Assembly (NCBI GenBank): GCA_002478145.1
Contig: DLMI01000232.1
Coordinates: 1 to 13,468 of the forward strand
DNA from: Acidobacteria bacterium UBA7540
Lineage (GTDB): Bacteria > Acidobacteriota > Terriglobia > UBA7540
DNA length: 13,468 nucleotides
Direction of reading: 5' to 3'
This document shows, in pieces, positions 6,653 through 13,047 of this stretch. A program made the position numbers and the translations under genes. The notes below the pieces were generated by a model. That model saw only the letters and a list, made by a program, of their open reading frames with translations, was not told where the DNA came from and ran no database searches. Position 1 is the stretch's first letter. Every line of letters begins with the position of its first letter.

Positions 6653-7723
6653 TTGCTTGGTCTTGATCGTCGCGCCGCGCGTTACACCTGGACAGCGGTT
6701 TTTATTCTCCTCGTGGTGGGACTGCTGTATCTCATTCGCGAGACTTTGTTTGTCTTTTTTGTGGCACTGCTGTTCGCCTACCTGCTCTGGCCACTGGTGA
6801 AGCTTCTTGATCGACGGCTACCGGGGCGGTCAAAGGTGCTGGCGCTCACCTTCGTCTACCTCGCGCTGGTCGGGTTTCTGATTGTCATTGGAATTGCGAT
6901 CGGCTCTCGTGTAGTCCACCAAGCGAACGCACTGGCAGCCAGGCTCCCAGAGCTCCTTTCGAAATTAGAGCCTCCGGTCGCGCCCGCCGTTTCACCCTCC
7001 GCTCAGACGCTGAAGAGCACTGTCATTTCGACGGTGCAAAAGCAACTGGCCAATCATTCGCGAGATCTCCTGGCACTGCTTCCGAATGCTGCCTTGGGGG
7101 TCATCTCGCGCGCTGGAAGCCTCATCTTTATCGTCTTGGTTCCGATTCTCAGTTTCTTCTTCTTGAAAGATGGGCGGGAGATGCGCAATTCCGTGCTGGG
7201 CTTTCTTGCCGAAGGGTCCCACCGCGACATGGTGGAGAGAATTGCCGCTGACCTGCACCTGCTGCTTGCACAATACATGCGGGCGTTGGTGCTGTTGGGA
7301 GTCGTGGCATCCTTGACTTATGGACTCTTCTTCTCGATCATGGGCGTTCCGTATGGGATTCTGTTGGCGGCTATCGCCTTCCCTCTGGAATTTGTTCCCA
7401 TGGTGGGTCCTCTGGCTGGAGCCATCATCGTCTTGCTCGTTGCCGGCTTAAGCGGCTCCCACCACCTGCTCGGACTCTTCGCGTTCCTTGTCGCGTTCCG
7501 CTTTTTCCAGGATTATGTTGTGTCACCGCATTTGCTCAGCGCCGGCATGAAGCTACATCCTTTGCTGGTCATCTTCGGAGTCCTGGCGGGCGGCTCTATC
7601 GCAGGCATAGCCGGCAGCTTTCTTTCGGTTCCGGTTCTCGCTACTTTGCGAGTCGTTTACCGGCAGTTATTAAGCAAGACCCCTCCCGCGGTGGTAGCGC
7701 CTGATGGTGCTGCCCTTCCGTGA
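6653..7723 (+). CDS. AI-2E (PerM)-family transporter, second copy
   Basis: This 356-aa polytopic membrane protein is of the same family as the preceding gene, at the usual length. It has N-terminal helices (about 12-50 and 60-85), a hydrophilic segment (about 90-135), a helix near 138-160 (SLIFIVLVPILSFFFLKDGR, a very typical family motif ending in KDG), and a C-terminal bundle with SIMGVPYGILLAAIAFPLEF, then VPMVGPLAGA, and a final helix containing AGSFLSVPVLATLRVVYR. The start is TTG at 6653 with GAGGGGG just upstream. It lies 141 bases after the first copy; no terminator is visible between them, so they may be cotranscribed. The two proteins differ clearly in sequence, so this is an old duplication or two separate acquisitions, not a recent tandem copy. 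Substrate unknown. Confidence 0.92.
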   Translation: MLGLDRRAARYTWTAVFILLVVGLLYLIRETLFVFFVALLFAYLLWPLVKLLDRRLPGRSKVLALTFVYLALVGFLIVIGIAIGSRVVHQANALAARLPELLSKLEPPVAPAVSPSAQTLKSTVISTVQKQLANHSRDLLALLPNAALGVISRAGSLIFIVLVPILSFFFLKDGREMRNSVLGFLAEGSHRDMVERIAADLHLLLAQYMRALVLLGVVASLTYGLFFSIMGVPYGILLAAIAFPLEFVPMVGPLAGAIIVLLVAGLSGSHHLLGLFAFLVAFRFFQDYVVSPHLLSAGMKLHPLLVIFGVLAGGSIAGIAGSFLSVPVLATLRVVYRQLLSKTPPAVVAPDGAALP

Positions 7724-7790
7724 GGAACCTGACTTCTGTTTAGCTTGCTCGCCTTTTCCTCTCCAGAGATTCGATCGATTGCCCGATTCA

Positions 7791-7872
7791 GTAGCGCCGA
7801 CCCCGCAAGGCGGGGTCGGCACGTTTGTCGTTTTCCCGCGGTGCTGACCCCGCCTTGCGGGGTCAGCACTAC
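7791..7872. repeat. REPIN-like pair of inverted extragenic palindromes; probable bidirectional terminator
   Basis: Two GC-rich hairpins face each other. The first (7796-7820) has an 11-bp perfect stem GCCGACCCCGC with loop AAG; the second (7841-7869) has a 13-bp perfect stem GTGCTGACCCCGC with loop CTT. Their 19-base cores are exact reverse complements of each other. The first is preceded by GTAG (7791-7794) and the second is followed by CTAC (7869-7872). GTAG at the hairpin foot is the hallmark of REP elements recognised by REP-associated tyrosine transposases (RAYT/TnpA_REP), and two REPs in inverted orientation form a REPIN. The unit lies between the convergent permease and YihY genes, ending five bases from the YihY stop, so it can also stop transcription in both directions. 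Mobility by a RAYT is inference; no RAYT gene is present here. Confidence 0.75.
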
Positions 7873-7877
7873 TCCGG

Positions 7878-8744
7878 CTATCGATGCACAGGACTTCCTT
7901 CGGCCCGCGAGCCGTGCTTGTAGGAGTAGACGTGCGTGACTTCCGCGCCTAAAAGGAGAATCTGTGCTGAGTAATAAACCCAAGTGAGGATAATGACGAG
8001 GAACGCCGCTGCTCCGTATGCTGACGCCACGGTGGACCTGGCGAGGTACAACCCGATCAGCGCTTTGCCAATCGTCAAAAGTAGTGACGCAACTGCCGCA
8101 CCGATATACACATCACTCCAGGCAATTTCCGTGTCCGGCAGATACTTAAAGATCAGCGCGAGTAGCAGCGCAATCACACCCAACGAGAGGAGAAAATTGA
8201 CCGATTCCAACAAGAATACAGGCCAGGGAAGCAGAGGTGCTATGAAATTTCCCACGGCCCCCAGCGCGGCGCTCACAACGAGTGACACCACTAACAGGAA
8301 GCCGAGGCCCAGAACCAGGCCGAACGACAAAAACCGCTCTCGAATCACGCCCAACAAGATACTTTCTGATCTCCGCTGAACTCTCCAGATCTTATTGAGC
8401 GCGTCTTGGAGCTCAACAAAGGCGCCTGACGCACCGACCAGTAGGGTCCCGATGCCAAATGTGCTCGCAATGACGCCAAGCGCGGGCCGATTCGCGCTCC
8501 GGATGATCGCTTGAATGGCTCTTGCACCCGTCTCACCCACCAAGCCTTGGAGTTGCCGTGAGAATTCACCCTCCGCCGCTTTTTGCCCGAACACCAGACC
8601 CGCGACCGCAATCGCGACAATCAGGACCGGAGCGAGCGAGAAGACTGTGTAAAACGCCAGCGCTGCACCCTGGCTAGAGGCATGGTCTTCTGCCCATGCA
8701 GAGCATGCCTCTTTGAGCAGAGCGTAAGCGACTTTCAGATTCAC
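7878..8744 (-). CDS. YihY/BrkB-family integral membrane protein
   Basis: This 288-aa polytopic membrane protein matches the YihY/virulence factor BrkB family (PF03631, once mislabelled ribonuclease BN). Recognisable family features are the N-terminal [20 protein letters not shown] followed by [20 protein letters not shown], the segment [19 protein letters not shown], the central helices with [16 protein letters not shown], and the C-terminal [20 protein letters not shown] followed by [12 protein letters not shown]. About six membrane helices are visible. Molecular function is unresolved in the family; envelope or transport roles are proposed. I chose GTG 8744 because GAGGG lies five bases before it; a TTG at 8765 would add seven residues but has a poor ribosome site. 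The gene converges on the second AI-2E permease, with a REPIN-like element between them, and diverges from the lipoprotein/ice-binding-like pair. Confidence 0.92.
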   Translation of the reverse strand: MNLKVAYALLKEACSAWAEDHASSQGAALAFYTVFSLAPVLIVAIAVAGLVFGQKAAEGEFSRQLQGLVGETGARAIQAIIRSANRPALGVIASTFGIGTLLVGASGAFVELQDALNKIWRVQRRSESILLGVIRERFLSFGLVLGLGFLLVVSLVVSAALGAVGNFIAPLLPWPVFLLESVNFLLSLGVIALLLALIFKYLPDTEIAWSDVYIGAAVASLLLTIGKALIGLYLARSTVASAYGAAAFLVIILTWVYYSAQILLLGAEVTHVYSYKHGSRAEGSPVHR

Positions 8745-9017
8745 TGATACCCTCGACGGTCGCAAAAGGTCCAGATTTATCCAGCGAATTACCCCCAGGC
8801 AGGCTCATCCGGCACGCCCAAGGGCGTAGCCTCACAGTGCAACAAATTCTGCATCGGCAGTCTGCTCAAAATTGCACAACCCTACGGTCACGCGGTGGCT
8901 GGCAGTTCAACGTGCCGGTCATCCGCATCGGAGGCTTTGCGCTGCGAAGTGCATAAATGGAGGTTTACGAATAGCGCTGTTCGGGATCCACACCGCGCCG
9001 TGGAGAAACCACCGTCC

Positions 9018-9043
9018 CTTGAATCCGGAAAGACAGATTCAAG
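9018..9043 (+). promoter_or_regulatory. Hairpin with a competing alternative pairing
   Basis: CTTGAATC (9018-9025) and GATTCAAG (9036-9043) make a perfect 8-bp stem with a 10-base loop. The loop bases GGAAA (9027-9031) can instead pair with TTTCC (9044-9048), and the two pairings exclude each other. CCTCCAT just after can also pair with ATGGAGG at 8957-8963. This is compatible with a switch-like leader RNA, but it matches no riboswitch class I know. Confidence 0.3.
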
Positions 9044-9234
9044 TTTCCTCCATGGTCAGCCGATAGGAATGGTGGACGGCGTGCCGGGTTCCCGCTTAAG
9101 TGGCCTGAGCAATTGTGAACAAACGGGCGTGCGTTTTTGAACAGACAGGTCAGAACCCGATTCGATAGGATGCGTCGGTGTGGTACTAGGGTGTTAATGT
9201 TAGCACTGTCACCCGGCCGGGGTGGAGACGCCGT

Positions 9235-9257
9235 GTGACCAAACAGAGAGAGGTCAC
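9235..9257 (+). promoter_or_regulatory. Hairpin overlapping the ribosome site of the small lipoprotein gene
   Basis: GTGACC (9235-9240) pairs perfectly with GGTCAC (9252-9257), with loop AAACAGAGAGA. The Shine-Dalgarno-like GAGAGAGG (9246-9253) lies in the loop and right arm, and the ATG follows at 9260. Folding could limit ribosome access; alternatively the inverted repeat could be an operator. The 15-to-16-base gap between half-sites does not fit a Crp/Fnr site. Confidence 0.35.
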
Positions 9258-9259
9258 GA

Positions 9260-9406
9260 ATGGGCACATGGAAAGTTAGCAAGCTGTGCTTTATGGCACT
9301 CCTACCGGTCGTTTTTGTGGCCGGATGCGGTCGAGAGCCGAGAACGCTCCTACCAACGCTGAGGCCGGTCAGTCCGAATGCCCCGCATCTGAGTGCGTGG
9401 GCATAA
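9260..9406 (+). CDS. Small lipoprotein-like peptide, 48 aa
   Basis: ATG 9260 with GAGAGAGG six bases upstream opens a 48-codon frame. It reads MGTWKVSKLCFMALLPVVFV-AGC and then a short polar tail (GREPRTLLPTLRPVSPNAPH...). A basic n-region, a hydrophobic core and the lipobox V-A-G-C at 20-23 are a textbook lipoprotein signal, so the product should be lipidated on Cys23, leaving only about 26 residues. It ends at TAA 9404-9406, 14 bases before the ice-binding-like gene, so both are probably on one mRNA. The tail PTLRPVSPN faintly resembles the entry of a Big_5 Ig-like domain, so this may be the truncated N-terminus of an ancestral lipoprotein form of the downstream protein instead of a functional peptide. 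Confidence 0.6.
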   Translation: MGTWKVSKLCFMALLPVVFVAGCGREPRTLLPTLRPVSPNAPHLSAWA

Positions 9407-9415
9407 TTCAGGAGG
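9400..9415 (+). repeat. 16-base direct repeat, copy 1 (leader of the ice-binding-like gene)
   Basis: GGCATAATTCAGGAGG spans the end of the lipoprotein peptide and the ribosome site of the 741-aa gene. An exact second copy is at 11734-11749. Both are preceded by GAGT a few bases upstream and followed by CAA after zero or one extra G, so the similarity extends to nearly 30 bases with small gaps. Confidence 0.6.
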
Positions 9416-9420
9416 CAACG

Positions 9421-11646
9421 ATGAAGAAAGAAATTTACCGGATTTTTGCCACAATGGCGGCCGTTTTTTTAGTCGCGTCTGCGCTGTGGGCGGACGGCAA
9501 GAAACCCCGTTTTGAGGTGATTTCCACGGTCCCCACAGATCGCGCCAGAGGCGTGCCTATCGATCAGGTGCTCACGGCAGCCTTCAATCAGGAGTTGGAC
9601 TGTTCAACGGTTACCACGTCAACCTTCGCCCTGAAGGAAGACAGGGAGGGGTGGGATTCTGAGTGGTCGGAACATGGAGGAGATCGTGGAGCCGTAGCAG
9701 GAACAGTCAACTGCTCCGGGACGTGGGCGGCCTTTACACCGTCAAGCGATCTCGAACCCAATACCTACTATACTGCCACGATTACAGGCGGCGTGACAGA
9801 TGTGAACGGCCAAAGACTCGAGTACCTCTTGCCCTTTACATGGTGCTTTAAAACAGGTTCGACCCCCACGCCACCCTGGGTGACCGCCGTAACCCCTCTC
9901 AATAAAGCTACGGGTGTTGCGCTCAACACGAAAATCACCGCGACGTTCGACCAGGCGATGAAAGCTGCAACCATCGGCGCCTCAACTTTTACGCTAACCG
10001 GACCTGGCGCAACCTCCGTAAGCGGGGTAATTACCTACGATACTACAAACAACATTGCAACTTTTACACCTGCAAGCAATCTGGCACCCCTTACCTTATT
10101 TACTGCCACCATTACAACCGGGGTCCAGAACCTGTCGGGCACTGCAATGCCAAGCAACTATGTATGGACATTTGAAACCGGTGCGACCAAAGACGTCACC
10201 CCACCCACGGTGATTTCCACAATCCCTCTGACTGGCCCTCCTGCTGCCATCAATGTGCCCCTCAACCAGATTATCACCGCAACCTTCAGTAAGGCGATGG
10301 CCGCTTCAACGATCACCACACCACCACAATTCACCCTACAGGTAACGTCAACGAGTGCACCAGTATCAGGCGTGGTGACCTACGCAGCGGTTGGCAATAC
10401 TGCAACCTTTACGCCAAGCGCCCCTGGTCTCGCAGCCAGTACGGAGTACACTGCCACGATTAAAACCGGGGTAACCGACCTGGCGGGCAATCATTTGGTA
10501 AGTAATTATGTTTGGACCTTTACGGCCGGTTCGGCGCTAGACACCACCCCGCCCACAGTGAAGTCCACGAACCCTGCGAGTAGTGCCACAGGGGTGTGTA
10601 TCAACGGGGCCATCAACGCAACCTTCAGTAAGGCAATGGACCCTGCAACGATCAACACAGCGACCTTCACGGTGACTGGACCTGCCAGTGCGCCCGTCAT
10701 TGGAGCAGTCTCACTAGACGTAACAGGTACAATCGCAACCTTCACACCCGCGCTCAATCTCGCAGCCAGCACCCCCTACACTGCCACGATCACGACCGGG
10801 GTCACCGACCTGGCAGGCAATGCACTGGCAAGTGACGATGTATGGAGCTTCACAACAGGGACGAAGGCATGTATAGCTGCCGTGCCCCTTGGAGCGGCCG
10901 CGCCTTTCGGAGGTTTTGGGGGTGGCGCCGGGATGACAAACACGGGAATTTATACCGTGATCAATGGGGATATTGGGACCACAGGTGCTTCGACCAAGCT
11001 GACTGGGTTCCACGATCACCTCGTCCCGTACGTCCCGCCATCAGGATGTATATATACCGAAACTACGCTTGATGTAGGAAACGTCACGGGACTCATATAT
11101 ACTGGCACCCCGCCTCCCACTGTGTCGTGTCCTAATGAAGGAACTGCTGTCACCGCAGCGATCGCAGCCGCGGCCGCAGCCGACGCGCTTACCGCGTGGA
11201 ACAACACTTCCCCCGCTTCGATTCCAGGAGGTACGGATCCAGGCGCCGGTCACCTAGGCAATTTAACCCTTTATCCCGGTGTCTATAAGTCCGCGGGAGC
11301 CACCTTTGATATAACGGGTGGACCTCTCACACTCGACGCCCAAGGTAATGCCAATGCTGTTTGGGTCTTCCAGACGGCGGCGGGACTCACCGTTGGGGAT
11401 ACGTCTCCTCGCAGCGTTCTACTCATCAACGGCGCGCAGGCCAAGAACGTCTTCTGGCACGTCGGCAGTGCCGCGACTATTAACGGAGCAGGGGGCGGCA
11501 CTATGGTGGGAACCATAATCGCTCCGGCAGGAGTCACATTCTCTACTGCCGGCTACACCACGCTCACGGTGCTGAACGGGAGAGCGTTGGGCCTAACCGC
11601 ATCGGTCACCATGGTAAACACCGTCATTAACGTGCCTGCGCCGTAA
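9421..11646 (+). CDS. Secreted protein with four Big_5 Ig-like domains and a DUF3494 ice-binding-like domain
   Basis: ATG 9421 follows a perfect AGGAGG (9410-9415) by five bases and opens a signal peptide (KKEIYRIFATMAAVFLVAS, cleavage likely after ALWA at 24). The 741-aa product then has four SbsA-type Ig-like (Big_5) domains, at about 28-148, 150-256, 258-372 and 373-480. Each has the pattern P-x-V-x-x-x-x-P, a T-A-T/A-F-x-x-x-M-like strand, an A-T-F-T-P-x-x-x-L strand and Y-T-A-T-I-x-x-G-V. The C-terminal 482-741 is a DUF3494 domain (PF11999): LGAAAPFGGFGGGAGMTNTG, INGDIGTT, LYPGVYKS, AVWVFQTAAGLTVGD, NVFWHVGSAATINGAGGG and a final VTMVNTVINVP. DUF3494 is a right-handed beta-helix that binds ice in some bacteria and fungi and acts as an adhesin tip in others. 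The first Ig domain carries a charged insertion (REGWDSEWSEHGGDRG) and several cysteines. Ice binding is not proven; surface attachment is equally plausible. Confidence 0.93.
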   Translation: MKKEIYRIFATMAAVFLVASALWADGKKPRFEVISTVPTDRARGVPIDQVLTAAFNQELDCSTVTTSTFALKEDREGWDSEWSEHGGDRGAVAGTVNCSGTWAAFTPSSDLEPNTYYTATITGGVTDVNGQRLEYLLPFTWCFKTGSTPTPPWVTAVTPLNKATGVALNTKITATFDQAMKAATIGASTFTLTGPGATSVSGVITYDTTNNIATFTPASNLAPLTLFTATITTGVQNLSGTAMPSNYVWTFETGATKDVTPPTVISTIPLTGPPAAINVPLNQIITATFSKAMAASTITTPPQFTLQVTSTSAPVSGVVTYAAVGNTATFTPSAPGLAASTEYTATIKTGVTDLAGNHLVSNYVWTFTAGSALDTTPPTVKSTNPASSATGVCINGAINATFSKAMDPATINTATFTVTGPASAPVIGAVSLDVTGTIATFTPALNLAASTPYTATITTGVTDLAGNALASDDVWSFTTGTKACIAAVPLGAAAPFGGFGGGAGMTNTGIYTVINGDIGTTGASTKLTGFHDHLVPYVPPSGCIYTETTLDVGNVTGLIYTGTPPPTVSCPNEGTAVTAAIAAAAAADALTAWNNTSPASIPGGTDPGAGHLGNLTLYPGVYKSAGATFDITGGPLTLDAQGNANAVWVFQTAAGLTVGDTSPRSVLLINGAQAKNVFWHVGSAATINGAGGGTMVGTIIAPAGVTFSTAGYTTLTVLNGRALGLTASVTMVNTVINVPAP

Positions 11647-11691
11647 GGCGTGAGGCATTCGGTGTGAAAGTAGGACGAGCAGTGATCGATG

Positions 11692-11728
11692 GCTGAGAAG
11701 CGGGGCTCCTTATGCCCCGCTTCTCAGC
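11692..11728 (+). terminator. Strong hairpin terminator after the ice-binding-like gene
   Basis: GCTGAGAAGCGGGGC (11692-11706) and its exact complement at 11714-11728 form a 15-bp perfect stem with a 7-base loop (TCCTTAT), 45 bases after the stop codon. No T-run follows, so termination may need a factor, or the structure may protect the mRNA 3' end. Confidence 0.7.
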
Positions 11729-11733
11729 GAGTC

Positions 11734-11749
11734 GGCATAATTCAGGAGG
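11734..11749 (+). repeat. 16-base direct repeat, copy 2
   Basis: This is an exact copy of 9400-9415, here just after the terminator and directly abutting the IS1380 transposase relic. No gene start follows it. It looks like the left-over leader of a second, now missing, copy of the upstream gene. Confidence 0.55.
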
Positions 11750-11751
11750 GC

Positions 11752-12230
11752 AAGCACTCGCGGGGCCGTAAATTGTTCGAGGTTCCCGGTTAGGTGTTTC
11801 GCGTCTGAGTGACCAACCTGGAGGACCCACCGGAAGAGATCTGGCGCGACTACAACCAGCGGGCCCCGGGAGGCGGGATGGAGTGGCGGATTGAGGAGTT
11901 GAAGTCGGACTTGGCCGCTGATGATTTCTGCCTGAAGGAGTTCTCCCCCACCGGGGCAGCCTTCCTGAGCATCCTGATGCTATTCAACCTGCTGGGAGAA
12001 TTCCAGCGCGCCAGTGGGGTGACCGACTGTCGTCAGTCGGCCACGCTACGGGTGTCCCGCAAGACGGGATGCGGAGCGATTTTGGGCCGAGTGGACCACC
12101 GGACGGTGTCGGTCGCCTCGGCGCCTCGGTGGCTTGGGGAGGGCAGGAGGAGCGTAACTTGCCCTTCCACAAAATCTTGCTTTACGAAATTCCAATCTTC
12201 CTATATGCGCGCACGATTAGTGGCCGGTAA
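11752..12230 (+). pseudogene. IS1380-family transposase, C-terminal remnant
   Basis: The frame reads KHSRGRKLFEVPG, TAG (11791-11793), VFRV, TGA (11806-11808), then VTNLEDPPEEIWRDYNQRA..., RIEELKSDLAADDFCLKEF, AAFLSILMLFNLLGEFQRAS and CGAILGR. This is the well-conserved C-terminal part of IS1380-family DDE transposases, including the E-containing helix EELKSDLAAD. The two stops fall where Tyr and Trp are usual. Near 12105-12126 the frame shifts: the frame from 12126 continues with SVAWGGQEERNLPFHKILLY and EIPIF, matching the family's SWGG...R...KIL end, to TAA at 12228-12230. The N-terminal two thirds and the terminal inverted repeats are absent. A 200-codon open frame from 11809 to 12411 exists but runs past the shift into unrelated sequence and is not a real gene. 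It is an inactive insertion-sequence relic. Confidence 0.85.
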
Positions 12231-12351
12231 GCCACCCATCCGCAAGGGACACATAAACCCCGCCGCGCACTTGTCAAACCCCTGCGCAGCCTTCGCAATC
12301 CAGGGATGCGCCAGCCACGAATCGCGCTCCCGCCATAAACCAAGACCAGCC

Positions 12352-12549
12352 TCATCCTATATGCCCGATGTGAATCGCGGAGATGGAATGCAGGAGTCCA
12401 AAGACATTTAGGAGCCACACGACTACACAAATGACTACGACAGCATTCAGGATCGACTTGATGGAGCCCGCCATCGGAATGAATCTGTTGACGAGCCAGA
12501 GAAGAACCCCAACCACGATCAGGGCAATAAAGATTTGCATTAAAGGCAT
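12352..12549 (-). CDS. Thivi_2564-like small membrane protein
   Basis: This 65-aa protein reads MPLMQIFIALIVVGVLLWLV, then NRFIPMAGSIKSILNAVVVI and CVVVWLLNVFGLL, ending in a short tail. Two hydrophobic helices joined by the N-x-[FY]-I-P-M-x-G-x-I-K-x-I-L-N linker are the signature of the Thivi_2564 family, small inner-membrane proteins of unknown function. ATG 12549 is supported by AGGAGG (complement of 12558-12563), which overlaps the stop codon of the upstream 77-aa gene (TAGGAGG), so translation of the two is probably coupled. It is the last gene of the likely minus-strand operon. Confidence 0.85.
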   Translation of the reverse strand: MPLMQIFIALIVVGVLLWLVNRFIPMAGSIKSILNAVVVICVVVWLLNVFGLLHSISAIHIGHIG

Positions 12550-12561
12550 GATCTAATCCTC

Positions 12562-12795
12562 CTAATTCTGCTTTCTGAGGCGGGCCCAGCGGCCCGCTCC
12601 CCGTTTCCCATTGTTGAATATCGCCTGCGGCTTCTCTGTTACGGCTGAAACGATGCAGTCCCCTACAACGAGGGGGAAGCCCAGGCGCTCGGCCTGATCA
12701 GCCATGATCTGGCTGAAGATGGCATTGACCTGGAGATAAATCCACAGGTCGGCCTGAGAGGTCTCGAGGTTCGACAAGTCATAGTCAGGAGCCAT
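12562..12795 (-). CDS. Hypothetical small protein, 77 aa
   Basis: I do not recognise this family. ATG 12795 is chosen over an upstream ATG at 12852 because GAGGAG (complement of 12801-12806) sits five bases before it. The protein reads MAPDYDLSNLETSQADLWIY, then LQVNAIFSQIMADQAERLGF and PLVVGDCIVSAVTEKPQ, ending in a basic tail (GKRGAGRWARLRKQ). The first half is acidic with a probable amphipathic helix; no signal peptide or full membrane helix is seen, so it is probably cytoplasmic or peripherally membrane-bound through its basic tail. It lies between two tiny membrane-protein genes and its stop overlaps the ribosome site of the next one, which suggests a joint function. Confidence 0.65.
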   Translation of the reverse strand: MAPDYDLSNLETSQADLWIYLQVNAIFSQIMADQAERLGFPLVVGDCIVSAVTEKPQAIFNNGKRGAGRWARLRKQN

Positions 12796-12879
12796 TTCCC
12801 CTCCTCGAATCTGCCCTTGGATACTTGTTATCGTGCGCGGCCACGTATGCACACTCTAACCTCGGTTTCGGATCGAAGC

Positions 12880-13047
12880 TCAAAGGGACAGATGCAATCC
12901 GCCGAACAGGTACAAGAGCACCAGAGCGATCAGGATCACCCCCACGATCCCGATGCCTCCGCCCGAACCCCATCTCCGATATCCGTAATAGCCTCCGCCG
13001 CCGCCAAACACGAGCAGCAAAACGACAATCAGCAGAATCAGTAACAT
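12880..13047 (-). CDS. DUF3309-like mini membrane protein, 55 aa
   Basis: ATG 13047-13045 follows AAAGGAGGTT, the strongest ribosome site in the window (AGGAGG complement of 13053-13058, five bases spacing). The 55-codon frame reads MLLILLIVVLLLVFGGGGGY, then YGYRRWGSGGGIGIVGVILI and ALVLLYLFGG, and ends LHLSL. Two hydrophobic helices flank a Gly/Tyr/Arg/Trp linker, the layout of DUF3309-type small membrane proteins (usually MLLxILLILLILLLLG...W.YS.GWGY.PSGGLGL...). Function is unknown in that family. Being short, it is easily missed by length-filtered gene finding. It is the first gene of a likely minus-strand operon; the next starts 84 bases downstream. Confidence 0.8.
   Translation of the reverse strand: MLLILLIVVLLLVFGGGGGYYGYRRWGSGGGIGIVGVILIALVLLYLFGGLHLSL

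Larger units (their letters stand above)
8745..9259. other. Divergent intergenic region with several RNA-like inverted repeats
   Basis: About 515 bases between the YihY start and the small lipoprotein start, with no convincing coding sequence. It must contain promoters for both directions, but I could not identify a clear -35/-10 pair. Structures seen: ACGCCC-AA-GGGCGT near 8813-8826; an ATGGAGG (8957-8963) that could pair with CCTCCAT (9047-9053); a GTGG/CCAC mini-hairpin near 9000-9013; the 8-bp hairpin 9018-9043; CACCC/GGGTG near 9211-9225; and the hairpin covering the lipoprotein ribosome site (9235-9257). Confidence 0.45.

Noticed and set aside
9234..9258. Crp/Fnr operator at TGTGAC ... 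GTCACG
   Set aside because: The half-sites are about 15 bases apart instead of the 6-base gap of TGTGA-N6-TCACA sites; an RNA hairpin is a better reading.
9286..9420. Upstream extension of the 741-aa protein to an ATG at 9286
   Set aside because: The added 45 residues are not signal-like, whereas ATG 9421 has a perfect ribosome site and opens a normal signal peptide.
12019..12049. Second REP-like palindrome (GTGACCGACTG / CAGTCGGCCAC followed by CTAC)
   Set aside because: It lies inside the IS1380 transposase remnant and encodes the family-like string GVTDCRQSATL, so the symmetry is explained by coding sequence and it does not share the core of the element at 7791-7872.
11809..12411. Apparent intact 200-aa plus-strand gene
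   Set aside because: It begins in the middle of transposase homology, two stops lie just upstream in the same frame, the true family text shifts frame near 12105-12126, and the rest resembles nothing.
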